Positions 37,585-49,920 of a DNA stretch of 64,000 nucleotides are shown here, one piece after another (position 1 is the first letter of the stretch; each line of letters begins with the position of its first letter). Position numbers and translations under genes: made by a program. Origin of the DNA: Pontederia crassipes (Eukaryota; Streptophyta; Magnoliopsida; Commelinales; Pontederiaceae); NCBI GenBank assembly GCA_030549335.1, contig CM060187.1, positions 2,852,001 through 2,916,000 of the forward strand, written 5' to 3'. The notes beneath the pieces were generated by a model. The model did no database searches. It was not told the DNA's origin and saw only the letters and a list, made by a program, of their open reading frames with translations.

Positions 37585-38309
37585 GAGTGGAAAAAAGTAT
37601 ATGACTAGTTTCAAGCCCTCAATCTCCTACAATTTATAAAGTGGGACAACTAATACGACTACTTTTATTTTTTTAAATATATATATTAATATATAATTAT
37701 ACTAAACTAAATTTGGCTTAAGCAAAAGAAGACGGTAAAAGGGCAGGGGTGGACCCATGTTGGGCCCGAGTCCCCTCAAAATATTAAAAAAATTTAATTA
37801 GGTATATTAATATAAACTTATAATTAAAAAATAAATATGACCATCTTTAATATATTTAATGTGGTCCATCGTCACATCTTCTACTTTGAATTAGTGGTTG
37901 CTACACATAAATCTAACTACAGAGGTCATGGATTCAATTCATACACCTTACACTATTTATTTTGACATATTTTCCTTTATATTCTTAGATACAAAATAAC
38001 AAATAAAAAGAAAAAAAATCCAACCTGGGCCAGATTCTGGACGGGCCCGGGCCAGATGTGTCCAGAATCCGACCAAAAAGGGCAAAAAATAAAAAATGGG
38101 CGTCCGGCCCGGCACGACCCGGCCTGGACGACCCAATCGGGCCGGGCTTGAACCGTGCCGAGCTGGCCTGAAGCAATTTCGGCACGGCCAGGCCCGGAGC
38201 CACGTCAAACCCAATTTGACCGGCCCAAACTCGGCACAGAGCTCCGTCAAATCCAGTTTGACCGGCCCGAACCCGACCCGACCCGACCCGACATGAATGT
38301 CCATCTCTA
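37368..38309. mobile_element. hAT-type MITE in copia 3' region
   Basis: The ends are an inverted pair, tagagatggacattc and gaatgtccatctcta. The flanks are the 8-bp ggctaccg (37,360-37,367) and ggctattg (38,310-38,317), alike at 6 of 8 bases; 8 bp is the hAT duplication size. The outer parts are dense in GGCCCG/CGGGCC words and the middle is AT-rich with an AT run at about 37,540-37,580. It is non-coding. It lies between the end of the copia reading frame and its LTR. Confidence 0.78.
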
Positions 38310-38329
38310 GGCTATTGCCAACTATCAAT

Positions 38330-38982
38330 GTTCATATATTCCAAACAATATTAAAACTTGCTAGTAGGAATCGATTTGGTGAACATGTCAGTTGGATTAT
38401 CTTATGTACCAATTTTCTTCACCTTGATCATCTTCTCATTACGGATGAAGTGATATCTGACGTCGACGTGCTTGGTTCTTTCATGATGCACTTGGTCCTT
38501 GACTAAGCATATTGCACTTAAATTGTCATAATGCACTATAGCCTGATCTTGTTGTAATCCAAGATCTCCGACAAGGCCTTTTAATCAGATGCCTTCCTTA
38601 GCAGCTCTTATCAATGCCATGTACTTTCTCTCTATGGTAGACAATGTAACTGATGGATGGAGTGTGGCTTTCCACTGATGACAAAATTGACATAGTTAAT
38701 CTTCTTCCATCAACATTTGAATAATCTATAACCAAACACTCTTTATCATCTATAGATGAGACCGATCTTAGATATTCCTCCTAGATCTCGAAAGATACGC
38801 TTTACTACTTGCCAATGCCCATTCCCATGGTTGCTTATGAATCTACTCACTATATTAATGGCACACGCAATATCAGGTCTTGTGCATATCATAACATACA
38901 TCAAGCTTGTGGCCACAATGGCATATGAAATTCGAGACATATACTTCTTTTCTTCATCATACATAAGTGAAAAGGTGCACAT
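38330..38982 (-). pseudogene. Copia RNase H remnant
   Basis: The segment 38,746-38,982 stays open and shows MSRISYAIVATSLMYVMICTR-type wording, including CTRPDIACAI and GHWQVVKRI, the hallmark of copia RNase H. The C-terminal part (38,330-38,640) still encodes a DVRYHFIR-like and a DMFTK-like ending but with stops. The frame between them is broken. Confidence 0.85.
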
Positions 38983-39059
38983 TTAAAGCTAATGGAGTAC
39001 TTAATGTCTTCGCACATATCAAATTTGGAGATAGAAAAAGTTTTTATTAATATCTTCTA

Positions 39060-39800
39060 ATGTAATTTTTCTAAGACAGAGAAAGTTTACCCTTTATGCG
39101 ATCCTTGTAATCTTCATACCTAAAATCTTCTATGTTGCTCCAAGATCCTTTGTATCAAATTCTTCACTAAGGAGCTTCTTCAAATTCTAAGCGTCTGACA
39201 TGTTTCTAGCAGCAATTAGCGTATTATCAACGTACAAGAGTTGATAGATAGTGGAGTCACCCTTCACCTTCTTATGATAGACAACAATCATAGAGACTCT
39301 TGTTGAATTCTTACTGATCATGAAACTATCGAAACTCCTGTACCATTGCTTAGGAGATCACTTCAAGTCATATAATGACTTTTTCAACTTGTAGACTTGG
39401 TCCTCTTTGTTTGGGATAGAAAAAACCCTCAAGCTAGTGCATGAGGATGTCTTCTTCAAGATCCCCGTCTAGAAATGTTGTTTTCACATCTAATTGTTAA
39501 AGCTCCAAACTTTGATATGCTACAAGGGCAAGTAGAATTCGGATAAAAGTGTACCTGACAATAGGAGATAAAATCTTGTTGTAGTCTACTTCCTCTTTTT
39601 CAGTGTATACTTTTGCAATTAGACATGCTTTGTATTTGATGCCTTTAACTTCTGGACGTTCAAGCTTCTTTTTGAAAATCCACTTGCATCTAACAACCTT
39701 TCTACCTTTGATAACTTGACTAATTTACAAGTCTAATTCTTGTGAAGACTCTCCATCCTTCATCCATTGTTGCAATACACTATTATGTTTCTGCACATGT
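39060..39800 (-). pseudogene. Copia reverse transcriptase remnant with YVDN
   Basis: Phrases such as SLYDCC and LLYVDNTLIAARNMSD survive among many stops. The catalytic box reads YVDN (39,223-39,234) where active copia RTs have YVDD, so one catalytic aspartate codon is changed. The order and spacing to RNase H are normal. Confidence 0.82.
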
Positions 39801-40117
39801 AATAGCATCATGGCTCTAGCGACTCATCTCTTGACTACTTGGAATGCATATGCGACTATGTCCTTAAAGCCATATTGCTTAGGAGGACTTACTTGCTGCG
39901 AGCACGTCCAGTAACTAGATTTGAAGTTGCTTCTTCTGATTGCTCATTAGGTTCTGGTTATACAACTTGATAAGATCCTTCTGCTCCATTCTGAGTTGGA
40001 GTTAATTTATACTCCAATACTTGTTGACACTCTCATCTGTTGAGTCAGCAGAATTAGCTTTCTGTTAGAGTATATATGCTCATCAAATGTTATGTTTCAG
40101 TTGTGAATCACCCTGTG

Positions 40118-40800
40118 CTATGAAGGAGACCATATATGGTAACCTTTTACACATGCATCATATCCCACAAAGACTCCTTTGACATTTGGTTCTAACTTTT
40201 CTTTGCTGACATGATAATATGTTAGGCAATCAAAAACTTTTAAGTTAGAATAATCAATAGGATTTCCTAACGATACCTCAATAGGAGTTTTGAGATCAAT
40301 CTCGATCGCAGGGCTCCGATTCACCAGGTAATATGTTATGTTCACAACTTCAACCCAAAATGACTTGTTCAAACTAGAATTTGAGAGCATGCATCGTGCC
40401 TTCTCTAGTAATGTTTTGTTCGTTCTGCTACACCATTCTACTGCGATGTATCTCTGACGGTGCGAGCAATGCCTTTATCCTTATAGAATTGATCAAATTT
40501 AGTCAAACATAACTCTAAACTATTATCAATACGAAGACATTTCACCTTCCTCAATGTCTGATTCTCCACTATAGCCTACCACTATTTGAAAGCTTCGAAT
40601 GAATCACTCTTGTGATTCATCGTGAATGCTCATGTCATCCATGAGTAGTCATTTATCATAGATAGAAAGTATTTAGAACCTCCCAGAGATGGAACATGAG
40701 AAGGGCCCCTAATAGTCAGTGTGGATGCAATCTGGTGTTGCCTTCATCATGTGCACTACTTTGCTGAAGTGAAGTCGCTTTTCCTTGTCGAAGACGCGGT
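40118..40800 (-). pseudogene. Copia integrase remnant
   Basis: The open stretch 40,118-40,390 encodes the C-terminal part of the core domain: FWVEVVNITYYLVNRSP, LKTPIEV, DYSNLKVFDC and GVFVGYDACVKGYHIW, all usual in Tnt1-like integrases. Further upstream (to about 40,900) an HMRLG.MS zinc-finger-like phrase remains, with stops between. Confidence 0.85.
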
Positions 40801-41339
40801 GCTTACAAAATTTGATTTCAGATATCTTCTAACCATTTAGAAAATTGTGCTTGCTGAGGATGTTCATCTCTTTTGACTCATACGTCCAAGCCGCATGTGC
40901 CCTAACTTCGATGCTTCTGATTCTGATTTGAATGAACTAACTATTGCCCGACTTCTTTCATGACTTCTACATCACCCTTCGTGACAGTGACGACACCACC
41001 TGTAGCATCAATCTGACATCATTTAGAGTTCAGAACTCCTAATGATTTCAATTTTTTCTTCAGTTGCGAAACATGACAAACCTTTGTCAATGTCCTCACC
41101 GATTGTCATTGATTTTGATTTGAATAGAGCTTTCAACTATTTTTTGCATCATTGTCCATGATGACATTTCCGCTACCAATATTTTGATAAGTTGTGAACC
41201 ATTCTTTGGCTAGAGTAATATGATAAGAACATCCTGAATGTATAACCCAACTCTCCTCCAAACAATCTCTTATCAGACATTGTGAGAGTTAAATCATCGT
41301 CTTTAGATTCACTACTATGGTGTACTACTACAACAATCA

Positions 41340-41900
41340 TGTCCTTCTTCTTCTTAGGGTAATCCTTCTTCTAGTGACCAAGTTCTTTGTAGTAGTTGCA
41401 AATTTCCATCGGATTGATGTTGTTCTTTTTCGGCTTGTCCTTCTTTTGATTTGGATGACGCCCTTCTATGTGATTGTCACCAATCCTATGGATTGAGTTT
41501 TCACAGCCTTGTCAGATACCTTATGTCTAAGTTCATGAGTGTATAGACTCGATATTACTTCTTCTAGAGTAATTGTGTCTCTTCTGATGATAATATATTG
41601 AACAAAGTTTTTGTATGACAAATGAAGAGACATTAACGGAAGTAGGGAAGCATCTTTATCTTCAATTTTCACATCTATATTTCATAACTCCATCAAAAGA
41701 GTATTCATCTTATCAAGATGATTTTTCAGAGGGGTAGCTTCTTGCATGGGAAGGGCGAACAAACGTTACTTCAACAATAACTTATTGATCAGATACTTTG
41801 TCATGTAGAGACTCTCAAGTTTCAACCACAGACCAATCGTTGTGTCTTCATTGGCGGCTTCAATAATCACTTCGTCCGCCAGACACAAGGATCATAGAGT
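41340..41900 (-). pseudogene. Copia Gag remnant with damaged zinc knuckle
   Basis: The open part 41,466-41,672 encodes LLPLMSLHLSYKNFVQYII and DTITLEEVISSLYTHELR, the UBN2-type Gag signature. Downstream near 41,345-41,405 the CCHC knuckle reads with tyrosines in place of two cysteines and an in-frame stop, so nucleic-acid binding would be lost. Confidence 0.82.
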
Positions 41901-42126
41901 GCGCTTTCTCCTCCTACGTTGTCAAATCATTGAGGTCTATCTCTTTTCTTTTGCTCTTCAAGTCTTCCTCCTTTGATTTTTTCCTTGACACGTTCGCAAG
42001 CAGTGCCCAGACTCGTTGTTTCAAAAATAAACTATACTATCTTGTGAATTTCTCAATCTTCACGTTGTGCGATGCCATCTCTATGTCTTCTAGAGGATCA
42101 ACGTCGAAATCTCGCTCTAATATCAA

Positions 42127-43051
42127 TTAAAAGGCAACCATAACAATGGTCCTAAAAGATTGTAATGCCCACAAATTTGATCATTACAAATATTAATGAC
42201 AATAAAATAAATATTGTTAAAAGTCTTTTATGCCCATTACTCGTCTAGTTAAAGTGGTTTAAAATTGAAGAAATAATTTTATTTAAAAAATCTTCAATGA
42301 TTCCAACTTACCCTTTCGTAGTATTAATGATAATCCCGAAACAAGCATTAACAACAAAATATTAAGGAAAAAACTCTAGTAAAAATATGTACAATAGAAG
42401 AATGATTAACATGGTCATCAGTAATATACAACAACATCTTCACAATACAGAACCACAAATAAAATGGTACATTCAACTCTTATGCAAGAGTTACATATTG
42501 CAATACAAGTGAATTTAATAAAACGTTATAAATAAAATGCATATCCTATCTTGATGAGGACTTCCAACATTCCGTTGAAATCCTTCTGAAAATGTGAAGA
42601 TGTCAACAACTTCAAAACTAGACTATTCATCTGGACTTGTGGATGTTTGTGGGCATCTTGTCTTTCAATATTGCATGACAAACATTTATGATGAAGGTCA
42701 ACTTCCAAGTTCTCTTTGTCATTTCAAAAGCTTTGGTTGTCCTTATTCTTCCGTTTTGCTGCTCCAACATTTGTGGAGAAAATACTATAACAAATTGTTT
42801 GATATGCTTATTAAATTGATCACATAACAAATTGTGGAGAAAATACTTAAATGTGCTTGTTTGATATGTGTCTCAAGAAAAAAAGATCTCATATGAGCAT
42901 GAACCATGGCAACTCAACTAGAAAAACCCTTGCCACATTTAGAACTAAGGAATTAATTCAAGAACATTTAACACAAACAAAGTTCATTGTACCAAGATTT
43001 TATTTTTTGCATCAGATTCTTCCTCAAGTCATTGACCTCCGGCACAATTGA
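42127..43051. other. Spacer, possible old copia 5' LTR
   Basis: By position this should start with the copia 5' LTR, but the expected aataaaattttgc phrase is absent. Sequence is AT-rich with no supported gene. Confidence 0.4.
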
Positions 43052-43480
43052 CATGACTTTTTGGAGCATTGATATGATTATTTTTTTTTGTGTCAATGCA
43101 GAGTTCTTATTTATGAGCTTTGAACCTATGTACAAAGAATAAGCAAAACAATTGACATGACTTTTTGGAGCATTGATATGATTATTTTTTTGTGTCAATG
43201 CAGAATCTACATCATTATGAATATCATCATGACTTTTTGGAGCATTGATATGATTATTTTTTTGTGTCAATGCAGAATCTACATCATTATGAATATCATC
43301 ATGACTTTTTGGAGCATTGATATGATTATTTTTTTGTGTCAATGCAGAATCTACATCATTATGAATATCATCATGACTTTTTGGAGCATTGATATGATTA
43401 TTTTTTTGTGTCAATGCAGAATCTACATCATTTGAACCTATGACTTTTTTGAGCATTGACATGACTTTTTGGAACATTGC
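43052..43480. repeat. 72-bp minisatellite, four near-identical units
   Basis: Units start at 43,156, 43,228, 43,300 and 43,372. The first three are 72 bp and the last is cut near 43,433. An older, diverged part-copy starts at 43,052, and decayed half-units trail to 43,480. Because 72 is divisible by three, both strands carry an open frame with a 24-residue period; neither resembles a known protein. Repeat homogeneity implies recent expansion. Confidence 0.95.
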
Positions 43481-44400
43481 TCCCCTTCAGATTATAAATA
43501 TCATCACGAACCTTTCACATTAATTTAATTGGTATATGGTCAGACCTTAGTATCATGTCAACCTGAAATCAATCATGTAACATAAGATATTCAGACGCCA
43601 TTGAAAAACAAAATACCACATATACCAAACAATTAAGCTGGTGTTAGAGAAGTAGCCTTACTTGGTCAACAAAAGTAATTAAAGAAAACCACTATATCCT
43701 ATAAATATATTCAGATTTTCCAAAACCAAGTTCTTTAAAGAAATATAACATAAAAAAAATTAAATTAGAAAGAACAATAGCAAAGCAAGAGGATTTTTCT
43801 TATGTAGCAACAGTGACAATTTATATGCACAATGTAGTATTTATATAGAAGCAACATAGAACAAAGATCACTAAGATATTTCACTCACACTAACTACTTA
43901 GTTTAGTAATAAGATGCCACATCAAACAACCAATGACAGTTTGGGCATTTCGTCGAGCAAAATGTGAGCATGTCAAAGAGAGAACTAATCTTTATTAGTA
44001 TTATTTATTCTCCCAATCTATCTTGTATGGAGTAAACATGTTTATATTGTTTGTGATGCTACCTGGAACTACCTTATCCAGTATGAATCTAATTGGAGTG
44101 TGGGATGAGTTATGAGAAGTCATCGCTTAGGGGAATTCTCATTCCTCAAACCATTCATGTTGTTGTTCACTCCAAGCTGTCGTTGGTCGCATCCGGTGGA
44201 CGCAACTCAAAAGAGGCTTGCAAGAGATTGCTACTTGATGTTAATAAATTATGTTTACTTTTTATTTATGTGTAACATATATTTATTCCATGTTTTACTA
44301 TATTTTCATGATCGAACACATGTTTTATGACTGGATTGCAACTGTTATGATTTCTCCATGTCTAACTTCTAACTATTATACATTCTTGGGATTTTATTAC
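43481..44400. other. Intergenic spacer
   Basis: AT-rich, no supported gene, RNA gene or transposon end. Confidence 0.5.
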
Positions 44401-46510
44401 TTATTTTGATTACTTTTCATATAGAAATCATAGCAGACAATACATGGGGCATGTAGGTACATGCCCCAGTTAAGCACCGCATAGGGGCATACATGTGGAT
44501 ACCCCATACCTGGACACGATTTAAGAAGACAACACGGATTAAGAAGATAGTTTGTCCAAAGTAACAAACAGTTAAAGCAAAACACATTTCCAAGTCAGCT
44601 TATTGTACAAGAAGAAAGAAGCTTCCTCTACACTTCATGGGCAGATGAAGACAAAAGATAGCTGAAATATGATAGCTAAGAGGGAGGCAGTCAAGAAGGA
44701 CCACAAGCATATTCCTTTGGCTAGAAAAGTGAGCACAAGAAGATAAAAAAATAGCTAGATAAGTAGACAGGTGGCATAAACCCCTTGGAGTATAAAAAAA
44801 CAATGACGCTGCCCAAGAAAGGGGGTTCCGGTTCCAAAACCCCTAATCCATTCTACAAGGAGCTACTGAAGGAAGTTGAGAAGGAGATTGCAGTCTTATT
44901 TTCCTTTTTATTTTCTTCTTTCCTTCTTTTATTGTTTCTTTATGTGTAGTTGAATAGTCAGATAAGGGACTATGATGGATGTTATATTTTTGAACTTATA
45001 TTTACCAAGCTTATGTTTAAACAGTAGTAGTAGATTTCTTTAGTTTATGTTCTTATTTTTACTGCATCGTCGTTTCATTTCTGTCATGTGGTCTGTAGTG
45101 TGTTTTTGGCTGATTTGAGGAATCTATTACACCCTGACCCGAAAGGGAAATTTATTCCTCAGTTCAAGATTTCCATAATCGAGGGTGAGGAACATTGAGT
45201 TGAGTTCGTCTAGCATGGTATAATGAGATTTAGGTTTACGTTGCTCTGATTTTTAATTTCTAGAGATGATTTTTTGCTCTTAGGTCCGGGGTTTTCTTAT
45301 AGTGTCGATGACCTTTACTCGCGAGGGTGATTAATACCTCAATCATCACATGCGTGCGGATAGATAAGGTGACGATTGAGACACATTTGGAGGGCCACAA
45401 GCTGCCTAGTTTTACAGACCTGAAAGATCAACTACTTTATGTCTTGTATTCACTGTTCCATTATTGTTATAATTTTCGTGATAAAGTTTTTTTATTGCCG
45501 AAGCTATTTTTTTTACTATCCATCCATCGTGACTTGACTCGAGAGGTCGATATCTTCCTCACAGGAGCTTGACATGACTTCATTCCGAAAGGCACAATGC
45601 GACTTACCTTTTACTCTTCGTTTCCTATTTTCTATTTTCATTTAACTCCCTCAGTTCAATTCGGACAACCTTCGACGAAGGTGATTCCCACCCGAGAGGA
45701 TGTTCACAGTTCCTAGCTAAGGCATGTAAGCCGAGAGGTTTGGCCGATCTTAGGATATATTCCGAAGAATCACCGTTCACCAAAGTTTAGCTCGTTGTTT
45801 TTTTTATTTTCAACAGAGATTCCCTATTTTTAGAACTTTGACCAATACGTTTTGACATCAGCACCATCCGCCCGAGAGGGTACTCTATTCACCAACCAAT
45901 GCATGTGTACTGAGAGATGAGGTAATGGATGGATTGTGTCTAAGGAGGTGCTGATGGTTCCATGATGAGGTCGAGAGATGGATCCATAGTACTCCAAGGT
46001 CATCTATTTTGTAGAAGTTCCTTCTTCCTTTGTCCGAGCTATTTTTGTTCATAACTCCTACCCGAGAGGGTAGTCTATTCCATCATATGTGTGCCTAGAG
46101 GTGAGATGATAGTCGAGTTGCATCTAAAGAATCATTAATGACTAGTGCCAGGTAGGACCGAGAGGTCTGTCCGGAGTTTTCTCTATTTTCTCTCTCATAC
46201 CGGATGTTCAAGAAACAGAACTCCTAAAACAGTCCTCTAAACCCTAGTGTTTATTTACATTGGTCTTTGTCCACACAACAAAAAAATCATAAAAAATAGT
46301 GTAGTTTTATTTGTTGTGATTTCTGATTTGTAACATTTTATTTTTCATTTCGAACGACTTTCCATAAACTTAAGCTTTTCCTTCTAAATAGTTTTAATCA
46401 ATTTTGAACATTTCAACTTTGTCCCTGTGGATCGACCACTAAGTATTATATTGACTATTGTGCGCTTGCAGCCTCGTCGTATGTGCTAAGGATTTATAAA
46501 TTTTAAAGCT
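44400..46510 (+). repeat. Gypsy-type LTR-like block, CCGAGAGG-rich
   Basis: The right end has the usual wording of long plant gypsy LTRs: tgtccctgtggatcgaccac then gtgcgcttgcagcc near 46,420-46,480, comparable to gggttcgacactcttattcc in the Athila-type LTR at about 53,054. Between 45,180 and 46,200 the motif CCGAGAGG and variants recurs about ten times. A near-palindrome (44,444-44,465) lies at the left. No gag or pol follows, so a solo LTR or truncated element is likely. Limits are approximate. Confidence 0.45.
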
Positions 46511-46940
46511 TATTCGAGATTTTTCTGTGAAGTACTCAAGTCACACATCAAACACTGGCGAGTCAAGTTTTTGCACATACCTTTTTGCCTATCGATGGAG
46601 GAGTTGCCGCAACTTGATCAGCAAAATGCTTCAAGGGATGAGGCCAAGCTTGAACAAGTCATTGCTGCAGTTCAAGAGGATCATTGAGAGTGATAAGAGG
46701 AGTGTCATTGGAGATCTAGAAGCTTGGATCCTTGGTGAGCTTCCACATGATATCCTCCATGGTTTTTCTTCATTAAGTCTTGGCTAATACTTTCAAGGAG
46801 CATGTTCCGTTGAATGATACAAAATGCTGGAAGATTTTTTATTTCTATTTTTTTTTCTAATGATGATGATGTTTTATGTTCTTTTTTCAATAAGAATGCT
46901 CTAAGACATTCCAATGGAGGGAATTTGCTTATAAGCCCGC
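46511..46940. other. Spacer with unrecognised 86-codon frame
   Basis: Positions 46,527-46,787 (+) are open and less AT-biased than the flank, but the translation matches no family I recognise. It may be a relic of a captured gene or transposon ORF. I do not call a gene. Confidence 0.35.
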
Positions 46941-46944
46941 CGTC

Positions 46945-47219
46945 TTTTCATTATTAGTGACCAGATTTCTAGTCACTACTTTTATATCCCTTTAACGATG
47001 GAGATTCTTGTCATCGTATGTACATAATTAATACTGGTCGTGGTTAATACTTTCTAACGACCGGCCCTAAGTTTTTAATGATGACATGTTGAGCTCGTTG
47101 TTATTGATGGTTTTATTGAGGGCCATGTATTTTTTTGGTTGTTAATGAACACTAGTAAGGACTGGATTATGTACTCGTTAATTGTTGCTCGTTAAAATTC
47201 AGTTTTCTTATAATGCAAT
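46945..47219. mobile_element. Possible CACTA end fragment
   Basis: The right limit reads ttttcttataatg (47,207-47,219), one base from the inverted CACTATAAGAAAA terminus. Inverted short motifs such as tagtgaccag...ctagtcactac (46,955-46,980) and gttaacgac/gtcgtt words precede it. The left terminus is unclear. Confidence 0.35.
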
Positions 47220-47519
47220 TGATGGGGGATCATTGCATAACATATCATCATATTGTTGGTCCACGGGTTCGGACATGTCCTCGTTGCACAATTTCTTTCC
47301 ATCGTGTGACGAAATAGGGTACCATCCTATTTAGTGAGTATGATTGTCGAGGAGTGCATAAAGCTCTGATCTGTTATAAAGTAGATGACACCTCATTGTA
47401 AAAAAAATCTTCATAGATGACTGCATAGAAATGATATCATTGCATAGATGAACCATAAATCTATAATATTTGAATTATAAGACATGATACATTGATTTTC
47501 CTCCAGAGCGTAGCATTGA

Positions 47520-48642
47520 CACTACAAGAAAAAAGGCTTTTTCCGGCAAAAAATTTCCCACGATCGAAAATTCTTCGCAATTTGTGACGGATTTTTCGAT
47601 GGATTATTTTCCGTTAGAATTTTCCACGATTCAAGCCGTGAGAAACTTTTCCCACGGCTCGAACCATGGCAAATTCCCACGGTTTAAGCCATGGGAAAAG
47701 TTTCCCACGGCTCCATGGGAAATTCCCATGGCTTGGGCCGTGAGAAATTTTTTCCACAGCTCGAGTCGTGGAAAACTTTTTTCACGGCTTCAATCGTGGG
47801 AACGATTTCAACCGTAGAAAATTTTTCCCACGGCTAAAACCTTCAGAAAGTCAAAAAATGTAGAAAACTTTTCTTTTCCCACTTCTCCCTTTCTTTTTAT
47901 TCACCTCCTCCCTCTCTCCTCTTTCTCACTCTCCTCTCTCTCCCTCACTGATGCTCCTTCCAGGCGACCGGCGTGACGACCTCTGGCCATCTCTCTCGCA
48001 GCGATGAACGCGGCCTCTCTCTCTCGTAGGCGACGCGCACGGCCAGATGATGTCGGATCCTGCCTGAGTAGGCCGGATCTGGCAGTGCGCAGGCCGAACC
48101 GATCGCGTGCAGGCTGATCCGGCCGCACGCAAGTCAGACAGGTCGGATCGGGCCATGCGCAAGCCGATCGGGCTGTGCGCGGCCAAGTTTTTTTATTAAA
48201 AAATGAACTTGCAACGGTCGGAGTCCCGACCATTGGAAAATTCTCCCATGGCATAGGCCGTGGAAACATTTCCCACGTCTTGGTCCGTGGGTATTTCCTA
48301 CGGCTCAGGCCATGGGAACTTTTCTCGTGGCCCAAGCCATGGGAAGAACCCATGGCTTTAGTCGTGGGAAACGTTCCCACGGCCCGAGCCGTAGGAACGT
48401 TCCTACGACTTCGACCATGGAAATGTTTTTCCCATGGCTCTGACCGAGGAAATGTTTTTCCCATGGCCGGAGTCGTGGAAAATTTCGATGGATGAAATAG
48501 AGTCATCGGAAAATATTTACGACGAGCATTTTTACGACGGATCATTTTCTCGAAAAATCCATCCCAAAGTGTATTTTTCGATAGATTTTTTCTCATTCTG
48601 CGACGGCTCAGACCATCAGAAACATGCATTTTTCTTGTAGTG
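47520..48642. mobile_element. Complete non-autonomous CACTA (En/Spm) element
   Basis: It starts cactacaagaaaaa and ends with the inverse, tttttcttgtagtg; both sides are bordered by TGA (47,517-47,519 and 48,643-48,645), the 3-bp duplication of CACTA elements. Subterminal zones (about 47,600-47,850 and 48,220-48,500) are filled with copies of a cccacggc/gccgtggg motif in both orientations. The 1,123-bp element lacks transposase. Its core (about 47,880-48,180) is GC-rich, CT-rich and unlike the ends, and could be a captured host fragment. A long minus-strand frame across it is not a plausible protein. Confidence 0.93.
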
Positions 48643-48645
48643 TGA

Positions 48646-49920
48646 TTCGTTCTTTGATCCTTATCAAACCATAGCATTGATTCCTCTTCATCGATATATA
48701 TCTCATTAAAGATTTTGATCATGTTTAAACTAAGCCCATATTTTTTTATTGTTAACTATTTATCCATTGGTTTATTATTCACCTATATATTAGATTGCAA
48801 AATTTACGGGTTATTATTTTGTCTACATTGATCCTACATGTGATTAGAACAATAAATGATGACATAAAGCGAGTGATGTTGTTTGTAATGATCATGTGCA
48901 CATAGAGTGGTAATAAGATATTTCCTTCATAGATGTGTCTCTATTTTATTAGACTTTCACTTTAATTATTGATGATTATTGGTACTATGACTTATATTAG
49001 AAATTCTATTGAATGTTCGCGTTTAATAATATTTTTTATTAATATCCCTTTAAGTCTCCTGCTTACTTGATGCTCTAGGCAAAGAACTAGTTAAAGTGAA
49101 CATGTTAATTAGAATATCGTGTAGGTGATTGCATCACTCTTGGATCTTGCCACATGGGAAGGATGATTTGATGGTGATATATATTATCTAATAAAAATAA
49201 TATCACTTCTTAAATTATCAATAATATTTATTATATGCATATAATTTGTCTAAGAATTCATATAACCACATTTACTTGTAAAATATATTATTAAAAGAAT
49301 ATATCTTTTACTAGAATATCCTTTATAAATAATATTTTTAAGGAGCCGTTTAGTTGACAAGTAAATGATGGAGTATCTAATTATTTCGAAAATATAATCA
49401 AACATCGTGGAGAATAAGAATATAATCAAATAACTTTGTTTTTGTCAAAACCACCTTGAAAATCGAAATGCTATCCCACGAAATAAGATATTCCATCGAA
49501 AATAATATTCCATCAAAATTAAAGAGTAATGATATTCTCGTCGTTTTCACCTTTCATTTTTTATTTTTTATAATTAACCATATATAATAATAATAAAATA
49601 CTTTAACCATAAAATATTACATATCTAAAATTTATTCTTTTTAAATTAAAAAATAAGAATATAACAAAAATACTATATTCTCTTGAATAAACTTTTTTGT
49701 TCCAAGTTAATATATTGTTTATGCAATAAATGACACTACGAGTTTTTCACTGTCATTATTCATATGATCTTATATAAATGATAATAAAAAAAATCCGTCA
49801 CGACAATTCCACATATTTTGGGAAACAAGATAAGGCTAATCCTCCAAGAATAATTTGTTTATACGCCTCATATATATGATCTTATATAAATTATGAAATT
49901 CCGTCGGAAGAAAATTTTTC
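48646..49920. other. AT-rich intergenic spacer
   Basis: No gene. A MITE-like left end, gagccgtttagttgac, lies near 49,343, but no matching right end was found. Confidence 0.45.

Larger units (their letters stand above)
38318..42126 (-). mobile_element. Decayed Ty1/copia retrotransposon
   Basis: Read on the minus strand the order is primer site (42,114-42,126, ttgatattagagc against the usual tggtatcagagc), Gag (about 41,900-41,340), integrase (about 40,900-40,118), reverse transcriptase (about 39,800-39,060) and RNase H (about 38,990-38,330). Many stops and frameshifts break it. The order integrase before RT defines Ty1/copia. The 5' LTR beyond 42,127 could not be matched to the 3' LTR. Confidence 0.88.

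Noticed and set aside
43156..43477. CRISPR-like array
   Set aside because: The units are contiguous 72-bp tandem repeats without unique spacers, in plant nuclear DNA; it is a minisatellite.
47901..48722. 273-codon minus-strand frame
   Set aside because: It spans the CACTA subterminal arrays and crosses the transposon terminus; low-complexity translation.
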